From the NCBI GenBank assembly GCA_026414765.1, contig JAOAIJ010000008.1:1-48132 (forward strand): a stretch of DNA of 48,132 nt, given 5' to 3'. The notes under the pieces are model-generated. The model ran no database searches. It was not told the origin of the DNA and saw only the letters and a program-made list of their open reading frames with translations. The stretch is from Clostridia bacterium (GTDB lineage: Bacteria; Bacillota; Clostridia; Acetivibrionales; DSM-27016). Every line of letters begins with the position of its first letter. The first letter of the stretch is position 1. Below are positions 7,858-15,561 of the stretch, piece by piece. Both the position numbers and the translations under genes were made by a program.

Positions 7858-8059
7858 GGTGTTACTTATAGCGCTATATAATTTGAACACATCTACAGGA
7901 TTGTATGGCTTTCTGCCGGTTTCTTTATTTCTGAGTAGAGAAACCCATTGATTGAATATCCATTCTATCAACTATTGCATCAATTGCTCTTACTTCATTA
8001 TCAAGGGCAATCATATCATCCAAACACATCGGAAGTGTATTTATCTGATTTCTGTTTTC
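7858..8059 (-). pseudogene. IS1182-type transposase, N-terminal fragment with frameshift
   Basis: Reading minus from about 8059, one frame gives ENRNQINTLPMCLDDMIA then VRAIDAIVDRMDIQSMGF, ending at a TAA at 7925-7927. A neighbouring frame continues ETGRKPYNPVDVFKLYSAI. Together these match the conserved start of IS1182/DDE_Tnp_1-type transposases (RNQ...LP..LDD.I...VR.ID.FVD.LDL..LGF, then ETGRPPYDP..LLKLY). One frameshift and loss of everything downstream make it a remnant. It differs in sequence from the complete IS1182-family transposase at 46451-48001, so it is a second lineage. Confidence 0.65.
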
Positions 8060-8231
8060 ACTTCTATTGGATTATTCGACAATATTTTTAATTTTCCTTC
8101 ATCCAATGCAGATTTATCTGATAAATCTCATTTTGAGAAATATTTCATCTTTAATTGACTTGTACAGGAGCGTCAAAATTTCTAGAGTCTCAGAGGGCGG
8201 AACAGGCAGCCGTCGCTCCCTATTTCATGGG

Positions 8232-8489
8232 TTAGGAGATGTGGGTTGTCAACCATCTAGATTCTACGCTATCTGCCTCTTCTAATTTTCTCAGCTTAAA
8301 ATACCCATAATCAGCTAATGGTTTAATATCTTCAATAAGTATTTTTCTTGCCTCATCCAAAACCCATTTCAACTTCGGATCATCTTCATTAGATATATTA
8401 TTTCTATCCGCAGTGTTTTTGGTAAAATACGTATTAAATTCAATGAGATTTACCCCTAATACTCTGGTTGTATCTGCTGTATCAATCAC
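8232..8489 (-). CDS. Hypothetical 85-aa ORF, possible gene fragment
   Basis: The frame starts at GTG without a visible ribosome site and could extend upstream as LKHSYFNPYNH before a stop. The translation looks protein-like (charged helices such as KLKWVLDEARKILIEDIKPL) but I do not recognise it. It lies among transposase debris and next to an oddly GC-rich stretch at 8160-8235 that nothing here explains. A decayed fragment of a larger gene is as likely as a small real protein. Confidence 0.3.
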   Translation of the reverse strand: MIDTADTTRVLGVNLIEFNTYFTKNTADRNNISNEDDPKLKWVLDEARKILIEDIKPLADYGYFKLRKLEEADSVESRWLTTHIS

Positions 8490-8687
8490 ATGATTGTATG
8501 GATTAAAGTACGAATGCTTTAATCACCTTCTACAACCATTCTTGTTAACATAATATTCAAAAAAGCATGTACTTGTGAATCCTATTAACTAAGACTTAAT
8601 GAAATTTTGTCTTTAGAAACAGACTCTATAAAACATCATGCTGCTTGCGGCTAAAAATTAGAATCATTAACCATATAGATTTAAAAT

Positions 8688-8716
8688 AGAAAAGCAGGAA
8701 TATCTCCTGCTTTTCT
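8688..8716 (-). terminator. Intrinsic terminator of the cytochrome operon
   Basis: AGAAAAGCAGGA pairs with TCCTGCTTTTCT around a 5-base loop, about 20 bases after the stop of the cytochrome gene on the minus strand. The far side continues ATTTTAAAT. It is a typical factor-independent terminator shape with a modest T-run. Confidence 0.75.
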
Positions 8717-8736
8717 AACTACCATATCCTATGTTT

Positions 8737-9204
8737 TCACCTCTTGATTTCTGTCTTCTTCGGCCAAATCAGTGCGTGACATTTCTTGTATATATGCCAT
8801 ATCACACTTGCCAATGCAATGTATGAAATGTACTCATGCATGATTAGTGCGAATCCAGCATACACCATATTGAACTCTTCACAGATCCATATGATGGCGC
8901 CAGTAATAATTAGTATGTGAGTTGTTATAAAGGTAAACAGCTGATAACCGCTTCTTCCGAATATGAACCATGCAAGGGGATTTGTGTCTTTCTTTATATT
9001 TCTGTATACTTCATAAGCATTAGATATAAAAGTCAGGATTACGAAAATTGCTGCTGCAATGCGATGAATATAATCTGCGGTTGCATAATCGAAGTTCAGA
9101 AGCCATCCATATTTTGCTCCCACCATACTGAACCCGCTAAGTGCAAGTAGTGACCATACAATTGCCCAAAGCCAGTGCATAACAAAATCAAAGCGGATGT
9201 TCAT
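8737..9204 (-). CDS. Membrane b-type cytochrome (cytochrome b561/FdnI-like)
   Basis: This 155-aa protein has four predicted membrane helices. Histidines are placed as in small di-heme quinone-linked cytochromes: MHWLWAI (helix 1), YIHRIAAAIF (helix 2), TTHILIITG (helix 3), and LIMHEYISY plus VIWHIYKK (helix 4). It would carry electrons in the membrane, but no dehydrogenase partner is encoded nearby. The ATG overlaps the stop of the zinc-ribbon gene (TAATG), so the two are translationally coupled. Upstream of the operon is the 19-bp motif shared with the copper operon, suggesting metal or redox control. It could be a subunit for a distant oxidoreductase. Confidence 0.7.
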   Translation of the reverse strand: MNIRFDFVMHWLWAIVWSLLALSGFSMVGAKYGWLLNFDYATADYIHRIAAAIFVILTFISNAYEVYRNIKKDTNPLAWFIFGRSGYQLFTFITTHILIITGAIIWICEEFNMVYAGFALIMHEYISYIALASVIWHIYKKCHALIWPKKTEIKR

Positions 9205-9707
9205 TATGCTTCAGCTCCTTTTTCAGTACCACAGTTCGGGCAACATTTCCACTCAGTGTTTAGTTCTTTACAACAGAATCTGCATTCTTCCTTAAGTTTC
9301 TCACCACAAAAAGGACAGAACTTGAATTCACCTGTTGTTTCTGTATTGCATTTTTTGCATCTTATCATGTACTTAGCTTCTACCTTGAAGGTAGATACTG
9401 CATTAATTGATTCTTTTGAATAATTCTGCTTGATGTACATAACTGAACCAATAACGGTACCTAGTATGAATATGAAGAGTAAAAACTTGAGTAGTAATGT
9501 AATCAGTTCTGATAATCCTATACCATATCCTGCACTTACCTCCATCCCATAAGTGTTACCAAATCCAAGCATGCCTCCAATGAGTATATATATAAGTCCT
9601 GCTACAAGGATTAATGCAAATACAACTGTAGTCCATTTGAGAAAAGTGTCTTTCTTTATCGAGTCAAGTAGCTTTAGTATCGGATCGGTTTTTATTGTTT
9701 CCCACAT
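9204..9707 (-). CDS. Membrane protein with C-terminal double zinc ribbon
   Basis: I chose the ATG at 9707 (MWETIKTDP), preceded by GGGGGAGA; the frame is open 9 codons further. The 167-aa product has two membrane helices (about residues 25-45 and 70-95), a short linker and a cytoplasmic tail with four CxxC-type pairs: CKKC, CPFC, CRFCC and CPNC. This is a double zinc-ribbon pattern, alternatively a rubredoxin-like metal site. It is the middle gene of a three-gene operon ending in a b-type cytochrome, so a role in assembling or regulating that membrane complex is possible. I know no named family for this exact layout. Confidence 0.65.
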   Translation of the reverse strand: MWETIKTDPILKLLDSIKKDTFLKWTTVVFALILVAGLIYILIGGMLGFGNTYGMEVSAGYGIGLSELITLLLKFLLFIFILGTVIGSVMYIKQNYSKESINAVSTFKVEAKYMIRCKKCNTETTGEFKFCPFCGEKLKEECRFCCKELNTEWKCCPNCGTEKGAEA

Positions 9708-9796
9708 GATCTCTCCCCCATTTCTATGCTGCATCTTACCCTTTTGTCGACAATTCTTGCCAGTTATTGGTCCGAATCTTCTTTGGTGCTTTCATA

Positions 9797-9889
9797 CTAT
9801 CTCATCATATGGTGGACTGCTACTCCTGCTACACCCAATACCACTACTACAGCTATTACAGCAAGAATAATTATTGTTTTTTTACTCAT
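9797..9889 (-). CDS. 30-aa single-pass membrane peptide
   Basis: This very short frame reads MSKKTIIILAVIAVVVVLGV followed by AGVAVHHMMR and a stop. AAAGGGTGATACATA precedes the ATG, a good ribosome site. One hydrophobic helix with a positive N-terminus and an HHMMR tail suggests a membrane peptide, and the His/Met-rich end could bind copper or another metal. It is first in an operon with the zinc-ribbon protein and the cytochrome, 89 bases apart, behind the shared 19-bp motif. It resembles accessory peptides of membrane electron-transfer complexes. That it is expressed is inferred. Confidence 0.55.
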   Translation of the reverse strand: MSKKTIIILAVIAVVVVLGVAGVAVHHMMR

Positions 9890-9952
9890 TATGTATCACC
9901 CTTTCTCAAATACCTTAATAACTTTCTTTATAGAACAATCCTAATAAAACAG

Positions 9953-9971
9953 TGTGAAGATTTTATGAAGA
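9953..9971 (-). promoter_or_regulatory. Shared 19-bp regulator site upstream of the cytochrome operon
   Basis: The minus strand reads TCTTCATAAAATCTTCACA, two TCTTCA half-sites 11 bases apart. The identical 19 bases occur at 21185-21203 before the copper operon. Such 11-base direct repeats are usual for OmpR/PhoB-type response regulators. Here a TATAAA at 9927-9932 lies 20 bases from the TTCACA, a less ideal promoter spacing than at the copper operon. Confidence 0.6.
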
Positions 9972-10139
9972 TTCGGCATTTCGGCAGAAAAACTATTGTA
10001 TGAATAATCCACTGGGCAAAAGATAACATTATATTTGAAATCGTAGACATTAATATAAGCCATGTTATTGAGGTAATAATAATTATGCAACGTAATACAA
10101 AAAACATAGAAAATAAACTGAAAGAACTTTTAGAAACCA

Positions 10140-10898
10140 ATGCTGATTATGGATTATTTTATACGAAGGAGCGAAATTCAACATATCGCATGGCTCATGG
10201 TAGGAGAACCTTCTGCCAGAGAAGTGATATCAGTGATGCCAAGAGGAGAAAATATCGCAGGTAACTACCTCTTCATGAAGTTTGGCCAAGGGGTACAACC
10301 GCAATTTGTGAATATCACCGAGACTCATGAAGTCTTTGAAAATCTCAATATGCCGGGAGTAAGTATTTCGTGTCCCATTATTGAAGTGAGAAATGAAAAC
10401 TTTGTCGCTGAAAGAACAGCACTTTTTCAAGAAGGAAAACCTGAAAAGATATTAGATATGGATCAAACAAGAATCCTAAACATCTTGGAAAATGGACTTA
10501 GTGTAGGGTATGTTACCACCAAAGTTGACAATAATAAGCCCGTTGGCATAAGAATCCAAAAAGCTGTAGGGAAAATATCCCTTAAAGAAAAATCTGAGGA
10601 CAGCTTCATTTGCAATATCAGTATCAAAGTTGCAGCATTATTAGAAGAAACCTCAGATACAAATTATAAAAGTGAAATTCTTGAAAAAAATTTCGAAGAT
10701 GTATTCACTGAAAATACATTGAGGCTTATGAAGGATTTACAATCAAATGCTTTAGATCCTCTGGCTCTTCAAGTAAAGTATTGGGCTAAACATCCAGAAT
10801 ATAACTTCGGAAAGGATTGGCTAACAGAAATATACCCTAAAATCCAATTTAATGTAACCTCAAAGGTGAAAATATTGCAGCCGCAGATACTTAAATAG
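10140..10898 (+). pseudogene. Ger(x)C spore germination protein, N-terminally truncated
   Basis: The 252-aa frame matches the central and C-terminal parts of Ger(x)C (GerAC-like) lipoproteins. MDYFIRRSEIQHIAWLMVGE corresponds to their LLDYF.RD.EIR...WV... segment, and the C-terminal third with NFEDVFTENTLRLMKDLQSN, DPLALQVKYW and a final beta-rich stretch fits the family. Normal members are about 370-400 aa with a lipoprotein signal. Here the first 130-150 residues are missing, a TAG stop lies just upstream in frame, there is no convincing ribosome site, and no GerA or GerB gene is near. The GerA-type receptor releases spores from dormancy. This copy is probably non-functional. Confidence 0.6.
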
Positions 10899-10957
10899 AG
10901 ATTAATGAAAGCAGAAAAACAGTCGCCGAATTAGCTTTTAAATATTATTAAAAATTT

Positions 10958-11401
10958 TTATTTTATCCTTGTTATCCCTTCATGATTCAACTCCAGCATC
11001 TCTATTAATGTACAGTTTTCACATGGTGTAAACTCTGAAAGGCTATACTTGACCGGCCATGTTTCCCTTACCTGCCAAAAAGCAACTTCTTCATTACCTG
11101 CTTCACCATATAACTTAATGGCTAAGTCATATCTTACTGGGTTTTCTTGAGTTGCGTGACTGATAGCCCAACTTAACATGTCCCTGTCGGTTATTAAACC
11201 CCTTTTTAAAGTTATGTTTCCATACTTTGATAAACTGGGAAATTTCCTCGTAATAGGCATCTCTTCATTACCAATGCGGTTGTGGAAAGAATTAAGCTGT
11301 ATTTCAAATCCCATAACTTCTGAAAATTCGCCGATTTTCACACCATTATGTTCAATAGAAAACCTGAAATTCCTATATATATCTTTTCGTTCTTTTAACA
11401 T
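10958..11401 (-). CDS. Contractile-tail tube protein (phage T4 gp19 family), orphan
   Basis: This 147-aa protein fits the gp19/tail-tube family of contractile phages and extracellular contractile injection systems. It starts YRNFRFSIEHNGVKIGEFSE, has the VMGFEIQ, RIGNEE and SKYGNITLKRGLITDRDML blocks, and a beta-rich C-terminus ending TLIEMLELNHEGITRIK. Such proteins stack as hexamers to form the inner tube. AAGGGG precedes the ATG. Normally sheath, baseplate, LysM adaptor and ATPase genes surround it, but none is in the window. The gene is intact, so it may be a relic, a tube subunit supplied in trans or a repurposed protein. The neighbouring genes show no phage character. Confidence 0.75.
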   Translation of the reverse strand: MLKERKDIYRNFRFSIEHNGVKIGEFSEVMGFEIQLNSFHNRIGNEEMPITRKFPSLSKYGNITLKRGLITDRDMLSWAISHATQENPVRYDLAIKLYGEAGNEEVAFWQVRETWPVKYSLSEFTPCENCTLIEMLELNHEGITRIK

Positions 11402-11625
11402 CTTTTTTCCCCTTTCAATTAACTATATACCTTAACTAAACAACAAAACAACAGACTAAAAATATTTATTTATTATTATTATACTCAAAAATAACAATAT
11501 CAGAAATAATTTCCAAGCATTATATTTTATGGTATTTAAGATTAATTAAACATATAGTTTAAATATGCAGAATTGTTAAATGGAAAGATAGGAACCAGAG
11601 TATATTTTAGGAAATATTCTACTTT

Positions 11626-11656
11626 AGAAGCCCCAATCTTATGGATTGAGGCTTCT
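11626..11656 (-). terminator. Intrinsic terminator of the M4 protease gene
   Basis: AGAAGCC-CAATC pairs with GATTG-GGCTTCT around TTATG, with one bulge mismatch. It lies 27 bases beyond the protease stop on the minus strand and is the expected terminator. Confidence 0.65.
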
Positions 11657-11682
11657 TTGAAAAACACTTTTTTATAAAATTA

Positions 11683-13698
11683 TCACTGGAATGTAGCTTT
11701 TAAATTGTATTTTGTAGTAGTGCTATAGACTCCATTATACCCTTTAACCAATATAAAATAAGTCCCTGTATAACTGGCAGTATAGCTTATGCTTTCTGAA
11801 GTAGTACTGCCATATTCTGATCTTGCCACTACTGTTCCACTGCTGTTATAAAGGTATAAATCATAGTCCTTAGGGAGATTGGTCAGATTTACGGATATTG
11901 ATTTTCCGCTGGATGCTGTTAATTTATAAAAATCAACATCGGCAGATGACGCTATATATGAACTGTAAGTAGTACCTGATATTATAGGATATGCCTGTGT
12001 TGAGGTATTGTTAGGCTCATAAGGATCATTGACGGCTACAACCCCTACAGAGTTGAACGCATTATTTACAGCTATAACTTCTGCACTTGCTGATCCGTAT
12101 AAATCTGTAGCAGCTGAAACAAGTGCGTTTCTTGCCGCAAGAAAATCCGTATTTGCTGTCATATAGCTATTGAGAGCTCTATAGTATATACGTGCTGTCT
12201 TTTCACATCCTATACTTTGAGCTACAAGGAAAGCTGCCTTGTTTGGAATACCGCTATTAGTATGAACACCCCCATTATCGGATGAAGTTATTACATATCC
12301 ACTCATGTTGTCAGGTTGACCGTAAAGTTTTGGATTTGACAGACTTCTCATTGCATCTCCGGCTTTCTGTGGGGTATATATCTTATCCCCAACAACCCAA
12401 TCTGCAGCATTGAAGGTCCATGCTCCCCCATTTTTTACGTTATACTTATCATATGTGTCGATTAAAACACCAAAAACATCAGACATAGACTCATTTAATG
12501 CGCCTGACTGATTACTGTAGACCAAGTTTGCAGTATATTGGGTAATGCCATGGGTTAATTCATGAGCAACAACATCCAGATCGCCACTTAAGTATGTAAA
12601 CTGTGTTCCGTCTCCATCCCCGTAAACCATTTGTGTTCCATCCCAGAATGCATTATTGTAGCTGCTGCCGTAATGAGTTGTTGATACAACACTCATACCG
12701 TTATTATTGATACTGTTTCTATTGAATAATAACTTGTAAAAATCATAAACCAGTCCTGAATAATAATGGGCACTGACAGAAGCCTTAAAATTTTCTGTAG
12801 TGAAAGTTGTTGATGTGTTTGATACTATTGTTCCTGGTTGGGTCTGTCTATTATTTGCGGTATAAGTTTTTACCTGTCCGGTCATTGGTTTTGTAGTATC
12901 TATCATTTGATACGAAGTACTATATTGATATAAATTTAGAGACTTTGTTGTTCCGTCTACCGCTTTTCCACTCCCCGTAACGGCACCATCATACCTAAGA
13001 TTGCTTTGCTTTTCAATTATCTTTCCGGAACTGGTTTCAACAAATACATCCCAATTAGCTATCTCCGGCTCTGTATAATAGATATTGACCTTATAAACTT
13101 CATATGCTGTATTATCCAAAACGATAATCACCTTTTCAGCCTTTGAAACCTTCTTTAAGCCAGTAGAACTAAATTCGTTTTCCGCTATTTTAGCAGCCTC
13201 CTCGGGAGTAAGATAGTCATTGTCAAGTTTTGATACTTCTTTTATATCATTCATGACAGATCCGCTTATATCTGTTATTATTCCATCTGAATCTAAGTGC
13301 AGAATAAATTCTCTTCCCATCACTGTGCATTGGTTAATTAATTGATTAATCTTTACTTTTGTGTAACCCAGTTCATCTTTTTCTAAAGATAAAACCTTGA
13401 AGTTTTGATCCTTGCCTGAGAGTCCGAATATACTTTTGTTTTCTTCAAGATAAGAAAGAACAGCACCTTCACTGATATCCATCCTTTTAGAAAGTTTTCC
13501 TGAAAGGTTAACATGTGTTCCGTTATTCTCGTGTATATTAACTTTCAATTCCCCTCCACTTAGCTTACCTATCCTCTCAATGGCGCTGTCTTGAATAACT
13601 ATATCCGGGGTTGGATCTTTTTTCTTTGCAGAAGCTTGTATAAAGCAGCTAAGCATAAGACATAGAACTAAAATACATGATACTGATTTTCTTTTCAC
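11683..13698 (-). CDS. Secreted thermolysin-like neutral protease (M4)
   Basis: I chose the GTG at 13698 (VKRKSVSC) because GGAGG lies 8 bases upstream; the frame runs 14 codons further. The 671-aa preproprotein has a signal peptide (VSCILVLCLMLSCFIQASA), an FTP/PepSY propeptide (to about residue 240), the M4 zinc site VVAHELTHGIT (about 375) with the third ligand in GALNESMSDVFG, and the active-site GGVHTNSGIPNKAAF. A C-terminal PPC (pre-peptidase C) domain begins DPYEPNNTSTQAYPI. It would be exported, self-processed and degrade extracellular proteins. It is a single-gene unit, divergent from the DUF6385 genes, with its own terminator. All catalytic residues are present. Confidence 0.93.
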   Translation of the reverse strand: MKRKSVSCILVLCLMLSCFIQASAKKKDPTPDIVIQDSAIERIGKLSGGELKVNIHENNGTHVNLSGKLSKRMDISEGAVLSYLEENKSIFGLSGKDQNFKVLSLEKDELGYTKVKINQLINQCTVMGREFILHLDSDGIITDISGSVMNDIKEVSKLDNDYLTPEEAAKIAENEFSSTGLKKVSKAEKVIIVLDNTAYEVYKVNIYYTEPEIANWDVFVETSSGKIIEKQSNLRYDGAVTGSGKAVDGTTKSLNLYQYSTSYQMIDTTKPMTGQVKTYTANNRQTQPGTIVSNTSTTFTTENFKASVSAHYYSGLVYDFYKLLFNRNSINNNGMSVVSTTHYGSSYNNAFWDGTQMVYGDGDGTQFTYLSGDLDVVAHELTHGITQYTANLVYSNQSGALNESMSDVFGVLIDTYDKYNVKNGGAWTFNAADWVVGDKIYTPQKAGDAMRSLSNPKLYGQPDNMSGYVITSSDNGGVHTNSGIPNKAAFLVAQSIGCEKTARIYYRALNSYMTANTDFLAARNALVSAATDLYGSASAEVIAVNNAFNSVGVVAVNDPYEPNNTSTQAYPIISGTTYSSYIASSADVDFYKLTASSGKSISVNLTNLPKDYDLYLYNSSGTVVARSEYGSTTSESISYTASYTGTYFILVKGYNGVYSTTTKYNLKATFQ

Positions 13699-13921
13699 TA
13701 GATAATCCTCCATAAAATTAGTAAATAAACAGAGCATCATTTAGGCACCATCATGTCACTCCGTACTATATATATGTATATCCTGAGTAATATAATTATT
13801 AATGATTTATTACTATAATTACTAATGTTAAGATAACAATAAACATAAAGTTCTAAAAAGTAACTTTATTGAAGGTTTATTAATATATATGATAGTAAAC
13901 TTAGTAAAAGGAGTAGATTCC

Positions 13922-14512
13922 ATGGCTGGTGTGGCAGTATACCAAGATTCTCCTGAATGCCTTAAATCCCTGCAATATGGATATGATGGCAACACCCCTA
14001 AGATTTTAAGGCTTGACGCTTACGGACGTCAGGTTGTTACAACAGAATCCGGATCATCAATTGAAGTTACTTCTACTGACCTTGATATACGAAACCTTTC
14101 AAATACCCAGGATAATGTCGTTGTTTACGGAAATGACGGAACAAGTAATGTTCCGATAAAAACCGATAACTCAGGTGCATTACAGGTTGTATTCTCTAAA
14201 TCATTTATGAACGCGACTGAAAACGTTACAACTTCAGATTTATACACCGGGACAATTGGTAGAGACACCTCCCTACATACTGTACATACTTTTTTTATAA
14301 ATAATATTGGAAGCAATCCTGCAATATTTAAAATCCAGATAAGTCCAGACGGAATCCTGTGGATAGATGATGGCGGTGAATTCTCTGTTGATCCCTCGAC
14401 CGCCAAAGCTGCAAATGCAAACAGATTCGCGCATTACACCCGGATTGCATACAGATCAAACAATTCAAACAGTACGACAAATCTCTCCATAACATTTCAG
14501 GCACAATCATAA
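13922..14512 (+). CDS. DUF6385-type protein 1
   Basis: The start at 13922 (MAGVAVYQDS) follows AAAGGAG; the open frame begins 11 codons earlier. The 196-aa product has an N-terminal QYGYDGNTPKILRLDAYGRQ segment, one repeat TDLDIRNLSNTQDNVVVYGNDG and a beta-rich C-terminal domain (FFINNIGSNPAIFKIQISPDG...ITFQAQS). I recall this C-terminal type as DUF6385, widespread in Clostridia and of unknown function. There is no signal peptide or membrane segment. It is first of three related genes (13.9-16.3 kb) and has its own terminator. A beta-structured surface or spore-associated protein is possible but unproven. Confidence 0.75.
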   Translation: MAGVAVYQDSPECLKSLQYGYDGNTPKILRLDAYGRQVVTTESGSSIEVTSTDLDIRNLSNTQDNVVVYGNDGTSNVPIKTDNSGALQVVFSKSFMNATENVTTSDLYTGTIGRDTSLHTVHTFFINNIGSNPAIFKIQISPDGILWIDDGGEFSVDPSTAKAANANRFAHYTRIAYRSNNSNSTTNLSITFQAQS

Positions 14513-14519
14513 CTTTTTT

Positions 14520-14545
14520 AGCTCGCTTCATAGCGGGCTTTTTTA
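14520..14545 (+). terminator. Intrinsic terminator after DUF6385 gene 1
   Basis: AGCTCGCT pairs with AGCGGGCT (one T-G wobble) around TCAT, followed directly by a T-run. It stands 8 bases after the stop codon and is a textbook factor-independent terminator. Confidence 0.85.
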
Positions 14546-14630
14546 TATTTTTCATATCAATACTATAATAATTTGCAATTCTAAAAAATAAATATAGTAA
14601 ATGGGGCAATTTGGAGAGGACTGATGCAAC

Positions 14631-15482
14631 ATGGCAAATATTGTGTTTACCCCGGCAATTACAAAGCATTTTTCCAATGTTAATAGTAGAAAAAAATCTG
14701 ACGGTGGTGTAATATATATAGGTGTCGATGGTAATATAATATATAGAGCTATATGCTACTTTGATACGAATATACTATACAGCGATATTGAATTGGATTC
14801 TGCCGTTCTGCGAATGTATGCAAAAGCCTTTGAGGAAAATGTAAAAACCCCTGTAACCCCATACATGGTTACTTCCTCATGGAATGAAGATATGCTTGAT
14901 TGGGATCATCAGCCATCATTTGAAAGCAGTGTAAAAGGGAATTCAGTCATTGTATCAAAAGATGGATGGTACAAATGGAATATTACCGAAATTATAAAAT
15001 CCTGGATAGACTATAAACACTTCAATTATGGAATCTTACTGAAAACCGATGAACATAATTCAAACGATATAAAAATGTTTTATTCTCAAAGGAACTATTA
15101 TTACAGCAGACAGAGTCCTGTACTGGAAATCAGATATAAGTTTAAGAATCCGTTTTCGCTAAACTCAAGAAATTCAATAAGCCTTTTTGAAGAGCATACT
15201 ACAACTGAAATTTTTATGTATACAACTTGGGTAAATGTTTCTATGTACTCAACATGTACCTACTTTGTGCATAATACAGGGTCAGAAACTGCTACTGTTC
15301 ATGTTCAAGTAAGTCCGGATAAAAACGCTATTCTCGATGAAGAAGCAATTATTCTGGTAGAACCAGGCTCCACAAAATCAATAAACCCTATGCATTTCAG
15401 CTACTTTTGCAGATTAGCCTTCAAATCTTATTTTTTTAGACGTGCAACAGGATTGAAAATATGGTTTCAAGCACAGGTATAA
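14631..15482 (+). CDS. DNRLRE-like domain fused to DUF6385 domain
   Basis: This 283-aa protein starts at an ATG with GGAGAGGA upstream. Residues 1-170 resemble the DNRLRE (disaggregatase-related) cell-surface domain: early DGGVIYIGVDG, paired strands DIELDSAVLRMYAKAFEE, TSSWNEDMLDWDHQP, a KWNITEIIKSWIDYKHFNYG helix-strand and SPVLEIRYKF. The last 100 residues repeat the DUF6385 C-terminal fold (TYFVHNTGSETATVHVQVSP to WFQAQV). No signal peptide is visible although DNRLRE proteins are usually extracellular. It lies between two other DUF6385 genes in the same direction. A structural role on the cell or spore surface is inferred. Confidence 0.7.
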   Translation: MANIVFTPAITKHFSNVNSRKKSDGGVIYIGVDGNIIYRAICYFDTNILYSDIELDSAVLRMYAKAFEENVKTPVTPYMVTSSWNEDMLDWDHQPSFESSVKGNSVIVSKDGWYKWNITEIIKSWIDYKHFNYGILLKTDEHNSNDIKMFYSQRNYYYSRQSPVLEIRYKFKNPFSLNSRNSISLFEEHTTTEIFMYTTWVNVSMYSTCTYFVHNTGSETATVHVQVSPDKNAILDEEAIILVEPGSTKSINPMHFSYFCRLAFKSYFFRRATGLKIWFQAQV

Positions 15483-15493
15483 AACAATAAATG

Positions 15494-15546
15494 TTTTATG
15501 GTAACAATATTTAGTTTACAATAATAGAATATTGTATACCATAAAA
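15494..15546. repeat. Imperfect inverted repeat before DUF6385 gene 3
   Basis: TTTTATGGTA-ACAATATT (15494-15511) pairs with AATATTGTATACCATAAAA (15528-15546) with one extra base. It ends just before the GGAG ribosome site of the next gene and lacks a T-run. It could be an operator, a weak terminator of the previous gene or an mRNA structure controlling translation. Confidence 0.55.
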
Positions 15547-15561
15547 TAAGGAGTTGATATT

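Noticed and set aside
8160-8235. Group II intron or IS605-type end in the GC-rich strip
   Set aside because: No intron domain V, reverse transcriptase, TnpA or characteristic termini could be identified.
9928-10140. 70-codon minus-strand frame upstream of the cytochrome operon
   Set aside because: No ribosome site. It overlaps the shared 19-bp motif, and its hydrophobic composition follows from AT-rich DNA.
10085-10262. Plus-strand frame starting MQRNTKNIENKLKELLETN overlapping the Ger(x)C remnant
   Set aside because: It has no clear ribosome site and, after the overlap, runs through Ger(x)C codons in the wrong frame. Likely part of the decay.
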